Part shown: positions 54,299 to 62,569 of the stretch, piece after piece | How the letters are laid out: every line of letters starts with the position of its first letter | How positions within the stretch are numbered: the first letter of the stretch is position 1 | NCBI GenBank assembly: GCA_963667575.2 | Contig: CAXXHY010000035.1 | Coordinates: forward strand, 349,216-413,215 | DNA: 64,000 nucleotides | Direction of reading: 5' to 3' | Source: G963665495 sp963667575 | Lineage (GTDB): Bacteria > Desulfobacterota > Desulfovibrionia > Desulfovibrionales > Desulfovibrionaceae | Position numbers and translations under genes: made by a program | The notes under the pieces: generated by a model | Databases searched by the model: none | Told to the model about the DNA's origin: nothing | The model's input: only the letters and a program-made list of their open reading frames with translations

Positions 54299-55873
54299 TT
54301 ATCGGCAGACCTTGGCCATCCAGGCGAAGAGCGCATCCAGGTCATAGTCCCCGCTGTGGGGTCGGTTCCAGGGAATGGCGAAGTCCACGTCGTATCCTTT
54401 GTTTTTCAAGGAAGTGGCCAGAATGACCGGAATGGGCAGGGAGGTGTCCCTGTCCACTGATCCGTGGCGAATTCTCCAGTGTTTTGCAGTTGTTACACTT
54501 TTATCCCCGAGATAGTACATGGGGTTCATCAGTTTGATGAGTCCCTTTTCCGCCAGAGCGCCAGCCACCTGGCTGTGCTGTTCGCCAAAGTCTGTAAAAT
54601 GGCGCGCATCCGTGTCTTTGGTCCCGAACAGGCCGTTTTCCGGAGCGTCGATGGTCAGGCTGTCGAATGCCGGAGGCGTTTTCATTCTGGATATCTGCTT
54701 GATGTAGGCAGCGAAATCCAGATCCTTGACCCGGTTGCCCTGCAGGGTGATCCAGGAGATGCCGGAAAGGTCGGCGCCATTGTCCTGGGCTATCTGGGCC
54801 GAGGCCAGGACAAATGATTTGACGAATTCCCTGAAATTCCCATTGCCCGTTGCATCCAGAGTAAGAAGTTCTCCAGCGTCGTTTCTGAGTTTGAGGCTGT
54901 TCAGATAGGTCGGGAACAACGGCGCCAGAGCATTGGAGATCCTGATCTGTTCCGGGGACAGGGCTGCCTCGACTTCAGGCGGACGCTTGTGACCCATTTC
55001 GGGAGGACGCCTTTGTCCGCCGGGGGTGTCCATGTCGGGCGGCGGCATGTGCCCGTCGGGGTTTCCTCTTTGGGCGCTCTTGTAATGCGTCAGTCCCTGA
55101 AACAGCCATTCATAGGCCGCGTCCGCATGATCCAGATTGGTGATGGGGCAGTAGCAGGAAGCGGCAAAAATATCGTCACGGGCGTCGGCCGCTCCCAGGG
55201 CAGCAAGATACGGAGCATAGTCCGGACTGTTGCCCGTGGCAGCCAGCAGCGCGGAAAGGGCCCCGCCCGCACTGGTTCCATTGGAAATGATCTTTTCCGC
55301 ATCACCCGGCATACGCTTGTCGTTGTACCGCAGGTATCTGACTGCGGCTTTGAGATCCACGATGCAGGCCGGAGCCTTGCCCGTGTATTCGCCTTTGGCG
55401 TTTTGCGTTGTCCTGCCCCGAGCGCCGGGTGCGGCAACAACATAGCCTTTGGACAAGGCCACGAAAGAGGCGTTTGTCTTGCCTTCAAAGCTCTTTCCCG
55501 GATGATCCGGCCGACCGGGCATGTAGCCGCCAACAGTATTGGGCAGGAAAATGGGGGCCGTGTCCGCGCTGTAGCCCTCGATGGACTGCCCGTTGAAATA
55601 ACCATCCGGGATGTAGATGTTCATCACCTGATATTGGGTATCCACCGGATGCTTTACGTAAACGATGTTCTCATAGGCGCGATAGCGTATCGTACGGCCG
55701 TCCATGGTCATATGCTGTTCGCGGAAGTTTTTGGGGTTGAATTTCAAGTCCGGGTCCATAACAAGTTTTTGGGAAGACTCAGCGCTGTATTCCGCGGCGT
55801 TGGCCGTCCGGACCGCGACGAGCTGAATCACTGCCAAAAATATTGCCAGGATAGATAAAAGGAGTTTGTTCAT
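54299..55873 (-). CDS. Secreted subtype-B tannase-like esterase
   Basis: 524 residues. Signal peptide (LLLSILAIFLAVIQLVAVRT then ANAAE). Nucleophile motif SNGTSAGGALSALL (G-x-S-x-G), and the late acid/base region WNRPHSGDYDLDALFAWM contributing D and H of the triad. The overall order (RYRAYENIVYVKHPVDTQYQ, MNIYIPDGYFNG, FLPNTVGGYMPGRPD) matches bacterial subtype-B tannases of the alpha/beta-hydrolase fold, which split galloyl esters. A feruloyl-type substrate is also possible. Insertion PPPDMDTPGGQRRPPEMGHK is a Pro-rich lid. GGAGAACC precedes the ATG. Confidence 0.82.
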   Translation of the reverse strand: MNKLLLSILAIFLAVIQLVAVRTANAAEYSAESSQKLVMDPDLKFNPKNFREQHMTMDGRTIRYRAYENIVYVKHPVDTQYQVMNIYIPDGYFNGQSIEGYSADTAPIFLPNTVGGYMPGRPDHPGKSFEGKTNASFVALSKGYVVAAPGARGRTTQNAKGEYTGKAPACIVDLKAAVRYLRYNDKRMPGDAEKIISNGTSAGGALSALLAATGNSPDYAPYLAALGAADARDDIFAASCYCPITNLDHADAAYEWLFQGLTHYKSAQRGNPDGHMPPPDMDTPGGQRRPPEMGHKRPPEVEAALSPEQIRISNALAPLFPTYLNSLKLRNDAGELLTLDATGNGNFREFVKSFVLASAQIAQDNGADLSGISWITLQGNRVKDLDFAAYIKQISRMKTPPAFDSLTIDAPENGLFGTKDTDARHFTDFGEQHSQVAGALAEKGLIKLMNPMYYLGDKSVTTAKHWRIRHGSVDRDTSLPIPVILATSLKNKGYDVDFAIPWNRPHSGDYDLDALFAWMAKVCR

Positions 55874-56195
55874 CTTGGTTCTCCGATTATTTTTAAGGAG
55901 GGAGTATACTTCAACGCAGGCCCTGTGGCCAGTTAAGCCGGTTCATTAGAGGCTGTAAGCTGGTATGCGGCCTGCTGCAGCGGGATCGGCATGAAGCAAG
56001 CACGGGCACCAACCCAGGCTGCCGATTGTTTGATGTGTAAGGGATGCCTGTCACATAAGGCAGAGACGTCGTGAACATGCGGATGGTTACCAGCCTGTTC
56101 CAGATTGCTGGAATTACATGCGTATTGAGATGTTGACCGTATCAGGAACCGCCGAAGATAGTCCGCCGGTTCCTGATACGTACGGGTCTTGGTTA
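55874..56195. other. Intergenic with a strong hairpin
   Basis: No gene. A perfect 13-bp inverted repeat CGTATCAGGAACC / GGTTCCTGATACG at 56138-56180 lies 15 bases beyond the 1409-residue gene stop, with no T run. It may act as an mRNA 3' end or factor-dependent terminator. Confidence 0.5.
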
Positions 56196-59100
56196 TTATT
56201 CGTCCGCAGGCGTTTCCATTTGTTTCCTGCGACGCCGCGGCCGGCGTTCGGGCCCGCGCAGCAGGCCGCCTTCGGACAGACATTCCCAGCCCCAGCGCCA
56301 CCAGCGCAGCAGGGAGATGGCCAGCCAGAGGGACCAGACCAGCATCAGCACGCGGTAGATCCACAGCGGCGCGGAAAGCACTTCCGGCCGGGGCAGGGCG
56401 CCGGCAATGCGGTCCTGGGTCCACTGCAGCGTATGCTGTCCCGCCACCGCGGCATAATCCGCGTACTGCATGGCAGGCTGTCCGAGCAGTCCCTGGTGTA
56501 CGGCGTGGTAGAGGTTGGCGATGCCCGCCACCACCAGCACGGCCAGCACGATCTGGACGAGATCAAAGCCGAACCAGCCCTCGCGCGGGTAGTTCCGGCG
56601 TTTGAATTCCAGGGCAAAGAGCCAGAGCACGGCCCAGAGAATGGTCCAGGGCCCCACCTGGGTCAGCCCCAGTCCGAGCAGGAACCACTGCCAGCGCTTG
56701 AGCGGAGACCAGGGAATCATGCCGAGCAGGAACGCGCCGATGAGCACGGCGATGCAGTAGCTCCAGAAACGCACCTGCGAACCCATGAGCGGATTGCCCA
56801 GAACCAGGAGAATCCAGCGGTCCTTGGGAATTTCATAGTGCATACGCACGTTCACGGCGTTCTGTTTGAGGTCCATGGCCGGGGCCTGGATCTGCGAGGC
56901 GCTGTCCTTTTTGCTGCGCCAGGCCACGGTGACGGACTGTTCGCCCGGATTGTACGGGAATTCGATCTCCCCGGACTCCATACCGATACGCGGCAGTGTC
57001 TGGCCGTTGGATTCGAGCTTTGTGACCGAAGCGTCCGCAGGGATGGCGATGCGGTGGCGTCCGCCCTTGCTGGCGCGGATCTGCAGTGTCAGGGTGTTTT
57101 CATCCAGCCGGGTGCCGGCTTTCAGGGCGTAATCCACGGAGCTGATGGTCATGGACGCGCCAGGAGCCGCGGCCGGACGGGTTATGGCCAGGGTGAGTCC
57201 TTCGCCGGGCCAGGGGCGCCAGGTGGGCGTCCACTGTCCGCGGCGGTATTCGCTCACGGGCGGGATGCCGTCGATCTGCAGATCCCAGATGCGCGAGGCC
57301 GTGACCGACCACTGCTCCACCCAGGGCACCTGCTTGGGAGCTTTCAGGGCCAGATCCGGCGAGACTTCCAGTCGCGAATGCCAGCTGACATCGGAAGCGT
57401 CCGAGGCCAGGTTGATCTGGACCTTGCCGTACTTGACCTTGACCCCGTCGCTGAGCACGGACTCGCCGGGCAGCAGGGGGATGCTCTGCACAATGGGCTG
57501 CCCCTGGGGGGAAAGCCGACGGACCCTGGTGGTCACTTCCCAGGTGAGCCCGAGCACGATGTCCCGCTCCACGGAAAGAAAGGGCGGGATGGTGTAGCCG
57601 TGGGGCGCGTCGGGTTTGTCCCCGGCAGTGGCGGACTGCAGCCGCGCCAGGCGCAGGGCGCCCTGCAGGTCGCTGTCCGGTCCGATGCCCTGGACTTCCC
57701 AGCCCGGCGCAGTGACCTGGGCCAGCTTGGGGCGCATTGGGTCAAAGGAAATATTGAAAGAGTCGGCATCCGGTACGGGCCCTTGCATGACGATGTGATG
57801 CACGCCCGCGGGCACCAGAACCTGAAGCGTGCCATTGTCGCTGCGCAGCACCGCCGGCGCATCGTCCACACGTACGTTCTGCGGACGCCAGCGTTCGCTC
57901 ACCAGGGGCAGGGGCACCACGGCCTGAGCCGCCAGATGCAGTTCGTTGTCCAGGGAGAGCGAGGTGTCATCCAGGGTTATGCGCAACTTGGCCTCGGCCG
58001 CGCAGCCGGGAAAGCAGGCTGGCGGGGTCGTGAGTCGCTGGCCGTACTGGTCCAGCATCTGTTGCGAAGGAAAGTTGCCGCCCATGTCCGCCTGCTGCGC
58101 ATGCGGGGCCTGTTTTGACTGCTGCGGCGCGGCCCAGGCGGTCGAAGCGCCGAGCCCCAGTCCGAACAGCGAGAAAACCAGCAGGGCCGCGGAAAAGGCG
58201 AACTGCGGATCTGTGAGACTGGACAGCCAGCGGCGTACGTCAGCAAGGGGCACCACCACCACAAGCAGCAGCAGGGCCCGAGCAAAATGCAGCACCGCGC
58301 TCCAGAAGGGCGAGAGCAGCCAGAGCTCCATCTGTTCGTCCTGGGCCACGGGGCCGTTCCACTGCAGCCGGACCTGGCGCCAGCCCCAGTCCGGCAATCC
58401 CGGCCCGGTCTGGACCAGGGCTTCCGGATCGTAGAGCATCTGCTGCTTGGCCGGTGCGGCGGGTTTGGCCTTGACCATCATCCGCGGCGCAGGCGCTGAT
58501 TGGGCCACGCTGTAGGATTCCACCTTGAGGGAATCCGCCTCGTTGACCATGACTTCCGGTTCCACAAGCTGAGCGGTGGTTTTGTCCATGCGTGCGCCGC
58601 CTTTGGCCTGCCTGGCGGAATAGGGCACGCCCGCGTAGTCGTATTGCGGATACAGTCCGCTGCGGATTTCCTTGAAAACGAACTGCAGCGAAACAAAAGC
58701 CATGCAGAGCACTGCCAGGCCGAAAAGCACCCAGACGCACTTGCGGGTGAACTGCCAGGAGGACAGGAGTTCGCTGGTGGCGAAAATCCTGACCAGGGCC
58801 AGGGTGGCGAGCAGGAAAATCCAGCTGTAGCGCGGCGCTCCGTACTCGTGAAAGCCAATGGCAAAGAACAGCAGGGCCAGCAGGCCGAGCCACGGACTCT
58901 TGAGCCGGAAAATGGCCAGGGAAAAGATCAGGGCCAGAAAAATGTCCAGCAGGTTCCACTTGCTCAGCCAGGTGCTGGACACCGTGTCCACGCCCTGGGC
59001 CGCCATCAGGGTCCAGCCCGGGGGCAGGTTGAGTTTCGCGTCCAGCTTGTTGACGTCCTGGTCCCAGCCCACGGCCGGGAGCGCGCCGGAAAAATCTTCG

Positions 59101-60425
59101 TAGCGGGACTCGGCAGCCAGCTTGATGCGCTGCTCCGTGAGGATGACCCCCGGCAGTTTGTCCTTGCCCAGCAGCACGATGGACTGGTCCTTGTTGTTGA
59201 TGCTGACCCGTCCGGGTTCGCCGGGTTTGCGCATGGACAAACGCGAACGCTGGCGCAGGGTGCCGCTGAAGTCGTCCTTCACTGTCAGCCCCTTGCCGTT
59301 GAAGTCCAGCCAGAATTCCCGGGCCAGGCGCCAGTCGTCCGGGATGTCCTGGGGAGCGCCGCGGTGCATGGCCTTGAACTGCAGGCCGGCCTGGGGTTCG
59401 ATGAGATAGGCAGGGTAGCCTTTCCACGGGGCGGGCAGTTCGGTGGTGGAGGGGTCCACGCCGGGCGCGCCTTCCACCTGCACCACGCGCAGGTCGTTCC
59501 GGGCCTGGAAGGACCAGAACTCCGTACCGTACGCGCCTTTGGCCGGACCCAGCGCGTCCACAGGACCGGGAAAGCGGGTGGTGACGTAGATGTCCCAGCG
59601 GCCGGGAACAGCCTGTACTGACACGCCGTCCTGGGCCTCAAAGCTCAGGGGCAGCGGACTCTGTACGCGCAGCGGGGTGGTGCCCTTGAAAAGCACGTCC
59701 GGCAGGTCGATACGCCGGGCCCTGCCAGAGACCTGCAGCCGGACCAGGGTGGTGACCTCCATGGGCACGGAGTCGTTGATCAGCCGGAACAGGCTGACCT
59801 GCTGCGTATCTTCGGCCTGTTTTTCCTGCTTGCGCGTGGCCAGGCGCAGCGAACCATCGGACTCGATACGCGGAAAGGGCACGGGCCGGCCATCCTGCGT
59901 CAGTTCGATCAGGGCCGTGGCTCCGGGCAGGCTGATGCTTTCGGGCGGCGCGTTCCAGAGCAGCTTGCCGGACAGGGTATATTGTCCGGGCTGCAGAAAT
60001 ATCACAGGGTTGCCGTTTTTTTCCACCACAGGGGCGGGCGCGCCATTGGCCGTGACATCCACGGGCCAGGAGCGGCGCGTATGTGGCAGGGGTACGGCGC
60101 TCTCGCCGAAGACGCGCCATTGCTGGGTAAAGTCGGCCTGTTTTTCGGCAATGCGCAGGGAAATTTTGCTGGGAAAGTCGCACAGCGTACGGTTTCCGTC
60201 ATTGTATGGCCGGGGGCAGTTTCTGTCCGTCTGCCCGTAGAGGACCCAGTCCTGCCATTGCGCCAGCGCATCGGGCGCGCCGGGGGTTTCCCGGACACTG
60301 AGTCCGGCGGATGGTCTGGAGGAGACCGTCGCAGGGGCTTCCGTCGGGGAGGTCTGGGAAAAGCCGGGCGCGGCGCAGCACAGCAAAAGGGCAACTGTCA
60401 GCAAGACGGAGAAAAAGCGGAACAT
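56196..60425 (-). CDS. Large multi-domain inner-membrane protein of unknown function
   Basis: 1409 residues from the ATG at 60425 (GGAG about seven bases upstream); a longer open frame to 61088 runs through the Sir2 gene and is rejected. Signal peptide VLLTVALLLCCAAPGFSQ. A long beta-rich periplasmic part of about 480 residues follows, then helices LLDIFLALIFSLAIF, PWLGLLALLFFAIGF, WIFLLATLALVRIF and CVWVLFGLAVLCMAF; a cytoplasmic-looking linker; two more helices (ALLLLVVVVPLADV, FAFSAALLVFSLFG); a second large periplasmic part; and C-terminal helices. The two periplasmic halves show similar repeats (WLKLNGP-like, LARLQSA, PVQSIPLLPGE). I do not recognise a family. Possibly envelope assembly. 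Confidence 0.7.
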   Translation of the reverse strand: MFRFFSVLLTVALLLCCAAPGFSQTSPTEAPATVSSRPSAGLSVRETPGAPDALAQWQDWVLYGQTDRNCPRPYNDGNRTLCDFPSKISLRIAEKQADFTQQWRVFGESAVPLPHTRRSWPVDVTANGAPAPVVEKNGNPVIFLQPGQYTLSGKLLWNAPPESISLPGATALIELTQDGRPVPFPRIESDGSLRLATRKQEKQAEDTQQVSLFRLINDSVPMEVTTLVRLQVSGRARRIDLPDVLFKGTTPLRVQSPLPLSFEAQDGVSVQAVPGRWDIYVTTRFPGPVDALGPAKGAYGTEFWSFQARNDLRVVQVEGAPGVDPSTTELPAPWKGYPAYLIEPQAGLQFKAMHRGAPQDIPDDWRLAREFWLDFNGKGLTVKDDFSGTLRQRSRLSMRKPGEPGRVSINNKDQSIVLLGKDKLPGVILTEQRIKLAAESRYEDFSGALPAVGWDQDVNKLDAKLNLPPGWTLMAAQGVDTVSSTWLSKWNLLDIFLALIFSLAIFRLKSPWLGLLALLFFAIGFHEYGAPRYSWIFLLATLALVRIFATSELLSSWQFTRKCVWVLFGLAVLCMAFVSLQFVFKEIRSGLYPQYDYAGVPYSARQAKGGARMDKTTAQLVEPEVMVNEADSLKVESYSVAQSAPAPRMMVKAKPAAPAKQQMLYDPEALVQTGPGLPDWGWRQVRLQWNGPVAQDEQMELWLLSPFWSAVLHFARALLLLVVVVPLADVRRWLSSLTDPQFAFSAALLVFSLFGLGLGASTAWAAPQQSKQAPHAQQADMGGNFPSQQMLDQYGQRLTTPPACFPGCAAEAKLRITLDDTSLSLDNELHLAAQAVVPLPLVSERWRPQNVRVDDAPAVLRSDNGTLQVLVPAGVHHIVMQGPVPDADSFNISFDPMRPKLAQVTAPGWEVQGIGPDSDLQGALRLARLQSATAGDKPDAPHGYTIPPFLSVERDIVLGLTWEVTTRVRRLSPQGQPIVQSIPLLPGESVLSDGVKVKYGKVQINLASDASDVSWHSRLEVSPDLALKAPKQVPWVEQWSVTASRIWDLQIDGIPPVSEYRRGQWTPTWRPWPGEGLTLAITRPAAAPGASMTISSVDYALKAGTRLDENTLTLQIRASKGGRHRIAIPADASVTKLESNGQTLPRIGMESGEIEFPYNPGEQSVTVAWRSKKDSASQIQAPAMDLKQNAVNVRMHYEIPKDRWILLVLGNPLMGSQVRFWSYCIAVLIGAFLLGMIPWSPLKRWQWFLLGLGLTQVGPWTILWAVLWLFALEFKRRNYPREGWFGFDLVQIVLAVLVVAGIANLYHAVHQGLLGQPAMQYADYAAVAGQHTLQWTQDRIAGALPRPEVLSAPLWIYRVLMLVWSLWLAISLLRWWRWGWECLSEGGLLRGPERRPRRRRKQMETPADE

Positions 60426-60487
60426 GGCATACTCCAGAGCCAATGGTTGGGGCGCCGGCCACCTGAACGGAGACGGCGCGGTAAAAA

Positions 60488-61225
60488 TCAAGGTACAAGC
60501 TGCGGCAGGATTTCGCCTGCCTTGCCCAGAATGACGTAATCCATGAACATGGAATTGGGCGTACGTTCGAGATTGATTTCCGCCACCACGGCGCCGCCGC
60601 GTTTGGCGGCTCCGGCCAGGGATGCGGCAGGCTGCACTACGGACGAGGTGCCGATGACCAGCATGATCTCGCAGCCCGAAACCGCGGCAAGGGCCTGGTC
60701 CAGAACGGCCTGGTTCAGGGATTCGCCGAACCAGACCACATTGGGACGCAGCAGCGCGCCGCAGTTCTGGCAGCGCGGGTCCGGTCCGAGGTCCGGCTCC
60801 AGCTGCTCGCTGATCTGGCTGCATCCGGTGCAGAGTGTTTCCCAGATGTTGCCGTGCAGTTCGAACACGGATGCGCTGCCGGCCTGGCGGTGCAGGCCGT
60901 CCACATTCTGGGTCAGCAGGGTCAGGTGGCGGGTACGGGTCTCCAGCCTGGCCAGGGCCTGGTGTCCGGGGTTGGGCCGGGCCTGGGCCACGAGTTTTCT
61001 GCGCCAGTTGTAGAATTCCCAGACCAGAGCCGGGTCCCTGGCAAAGGCTTCCCGTGTGGCCAGCTCGGTGGGGTTGAATTTGCCCCACAGGCCCTCTGCC
61101 CCGCGAAATGTCGGGATGCCGCTCTCAGCCGAGATGCCCGCGCCGGTCATGACGCAGACGCTTTCGGCCTCGGCGAGTTCTTCGCGCAGGGCAATGATGC
61201 TTTCGTTGATGGGGCCCGTGTTCAT
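60488..61225 (-). CDS. cobB: Sir2-family NAD-dependent protein deacylase
   Basis: 245 residues from the ATG at 61225. NAD-binding VMTGAGISAESGIPTFRG, TQNVDGLHRQAGS, catalytic His in ELHGNIWE, zinc Cys CTGC…CQNC, and VIGTSSVVQPAASL. It removes acetyl or longer acyl groups from lysine in the cytoplasm, consuming NAD+. Its start overlaps the stop of the upstream MTH1187 gene, and the large membrane protein gene follows 62 bases later, so all three may be one operon. Confidence 0.93.
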   Translation of the reverse strand: MNTGPINESIIALREELAEAESVCVMTGAGISAESGIPTFRGAEGLWGKFNPTELATREAFARDPALVWEFYNWRRKLVAQARPNPGHQALARLETRTRHLTLLTQNVDGLHRQAGSASVFELHGNIWETLCTGCSQISEQLEPDLGPDPRCQNCGALLRPNVVWFGESLNQAVLDQALAAVSGCEIMLVIGTSSVVQPAASLAGAAKRGGAVVAEINLERTPNSMFMDYVILGKAGEILPQLVP

Positions 61226-61530
61226 GCGTTCTTCTGGCTGAGGATCTGTTCCACATGCTCGACCTTTGTTTTCAGGCCGTTCACCCTGCCTTTGCGGCTG
61301 TCCATGGTCAAAGCCAGGTAGATCCGGTCGGAGTCCTCCTCCAGAACCTGGTGGCAGCGCGTGATGCAGTCCATGACCTCGGACCATTCGCCTTCGATGG
61401 TGGTCCCCATGGGGCCGAACACATAGGGCAGCCCGCTGTCCTTGATGACCTGTATGGCACGGGCGACGTAGGGAGCCACGCTGTCGCCCTTGTCCGTGGG
61501 AAAAATGGCAAATTGCGCCATGACGCTCAT
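61222..61530 (-). CDS. MTH1187/YkoF-type thiamine-binding family protein
   Basis: 102 residues: MSVMAQFAIFPTDKGDSVAP, YVFGPMGTTIEGEWSEVMDC, SDRIYLALTMDSRKGR. The ferredoxin-like fold of this family binds thiamine-like ligands as dimers or tetramers. AAAGGAG lies upstream. The stop overlaps the cobB start codon (ATGA). Confidence 0.88.
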   Translation of the reverse strand: MSVMAQFAIFPTDKGDSVAPYVARAIQVIKDSGLPYVFGPMGTTIEGEWSEVMDCITRCHQVLEEDSDRIYLALTMDSRKGRVNGLKTKVEHVEQILSQKNA

Positions 61531-61593
61531 GTTTGAAACTCCTTTGGTGTTTCTTTGTTTGCCGCGCCTCAGTCCGGGGCCGCGATGGCGGCT

Positions 61594-62211
61594 TTATGAG
61601 AAAGCCGGAATATCGGTTTCCGCGAGAGCCTGTCTGCCGAGGTCCTGCCCGTACTCATGGGCGCGTTCCAGTACGTCTGATTCCGAGCATACGGCTCCAC
61701 GGTCAAAAAGGCCATATACGGCGAGTTCGTGGAGGACTTTGTACCCGTAGGCCTGCAGGGGAAGACGCATCATGTCCATGGTGGCGCCCATGGAAAAGGA
61801 ATCGGGCTGTTCGCAGACTCCGGCGATGACGGCCAGTCGGCCCTGTCCGGCGAGTCGGCTGGAATAGCCGCGCGGCCGGTCTTTCGTGAAGTCGTAGAAA
61901 CAGTACATGCGGTCGAGAAAGCCCTTGAGCAGGGCGCTGATATTGTAATTGTGCGCGGGCGAACAGAGCACCAGCCCTCTGGCCTTGATAATGCTCGGAT
62001 AGACTACGGACATGTCGTCGATGAAACGGGTGCACATTTTGTCCTTGCGGCAGCGTTCGCACCCCACGCACGGACTGTAGACCATGTTTCGCAGATGGAC
62101 GCTTTGAGTTCGGGCACCGGCCTGTTCCGCACCTTGCAGGATGGTTCGCAGCAGGGTGTCGCTGTTGCCGTTTTTGCGCGGGCTGCCGCTGACGCCCAGA
62201 ATGAATGTCAT
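61594..62211 (-). CDS. NADPH-dependent FMN reductase/iron-sulfur flavoprotein-like
   Basis: 205 residues from the ATG at 62211 (AAAGGAAAAGG upstream; an ATG at 62313 has no site). FMN phosphate loop GVSGSPRKNGNSDTLL, the Cys cluster SPCVGCERCRKDKMC, and SPAHNYNISALLKGFLDRMY. The C-x2-C-x2-C-x5-C pattern is that of Isf-type flavoproteins, which may hold a [4Fe-4S] cluster for electron transfer; the partner is unknown. The gene lies 63 bases upstream of the MTH1187 gene on the same strand. Confidence 0.85.
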   Translation of the reverse strand: MTFILGVSGSPRKNGNSDTLLRTILQGAEQAGARTQSVHLRNMVYSPCVGCERCRKDKMCTRFIDDMSVVYPSIIKARGLVLCSPAHNYNISALLKGFLDRMYCFYDFTKDRPRGYSSRLAGQGRLAVIAGVCEQPDSFSMGATMDMMRLPLQAYGYKVLHELAVYGLFDRGAVCSESDVLERAHEYGQDLGRQALAETDIPAFS

Positions 62212-62569
62212 GCCTTTTCCTTTATCGGGTTCACCTCGTACGTACAAAAGCTTGCTTCTTTCGGGGCTCCCATCGTATGTAGTTTCTATGGTGACGGCAC
62301 TTTTTTCGGACAACAGTTGCCACGGCGTATGCCGCTACTCCATCCCTGAGTTGATTTGAATATACCTTAAAGCGGAGAAGTGTAAAATATCTTGTCTGAT
62401 TTTTTACAAAGAATAAACCGCAGCGATCAAGCAGTGCAGAAAATTTCTGATTTTTCCGCACAGAGTTGAGAGTCAGCCCGTGCCTTTGGGGGGCAGGGTG
62501 CATGCATTGGGAGCAGAGCGTTACGTATTTTTCCACTTCAATTACAAAAAACTGCGTGCCGAATAAGTT
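62212..62569. other. Divergent intergenic region, nothing recognised
   Basis: Must hold the divergent promoters for the flavoprotein and cardiolipin synthase genes. No clear site or hairpin seen. Confidence 0.35.

Noticed and set aside
56118..58118. 666-codon plus-strand frame opposite the large membrane protein
   Set aside because: Composition typical of antisense frames in GC-rich genes; no start site or family.
60426..61088. N-terminal extension of the 1409-residue protein
   Set aside because: It runs through the Sir2 gene in another frame; a signal peptide and ribosome-binding site fix the start at 60425.
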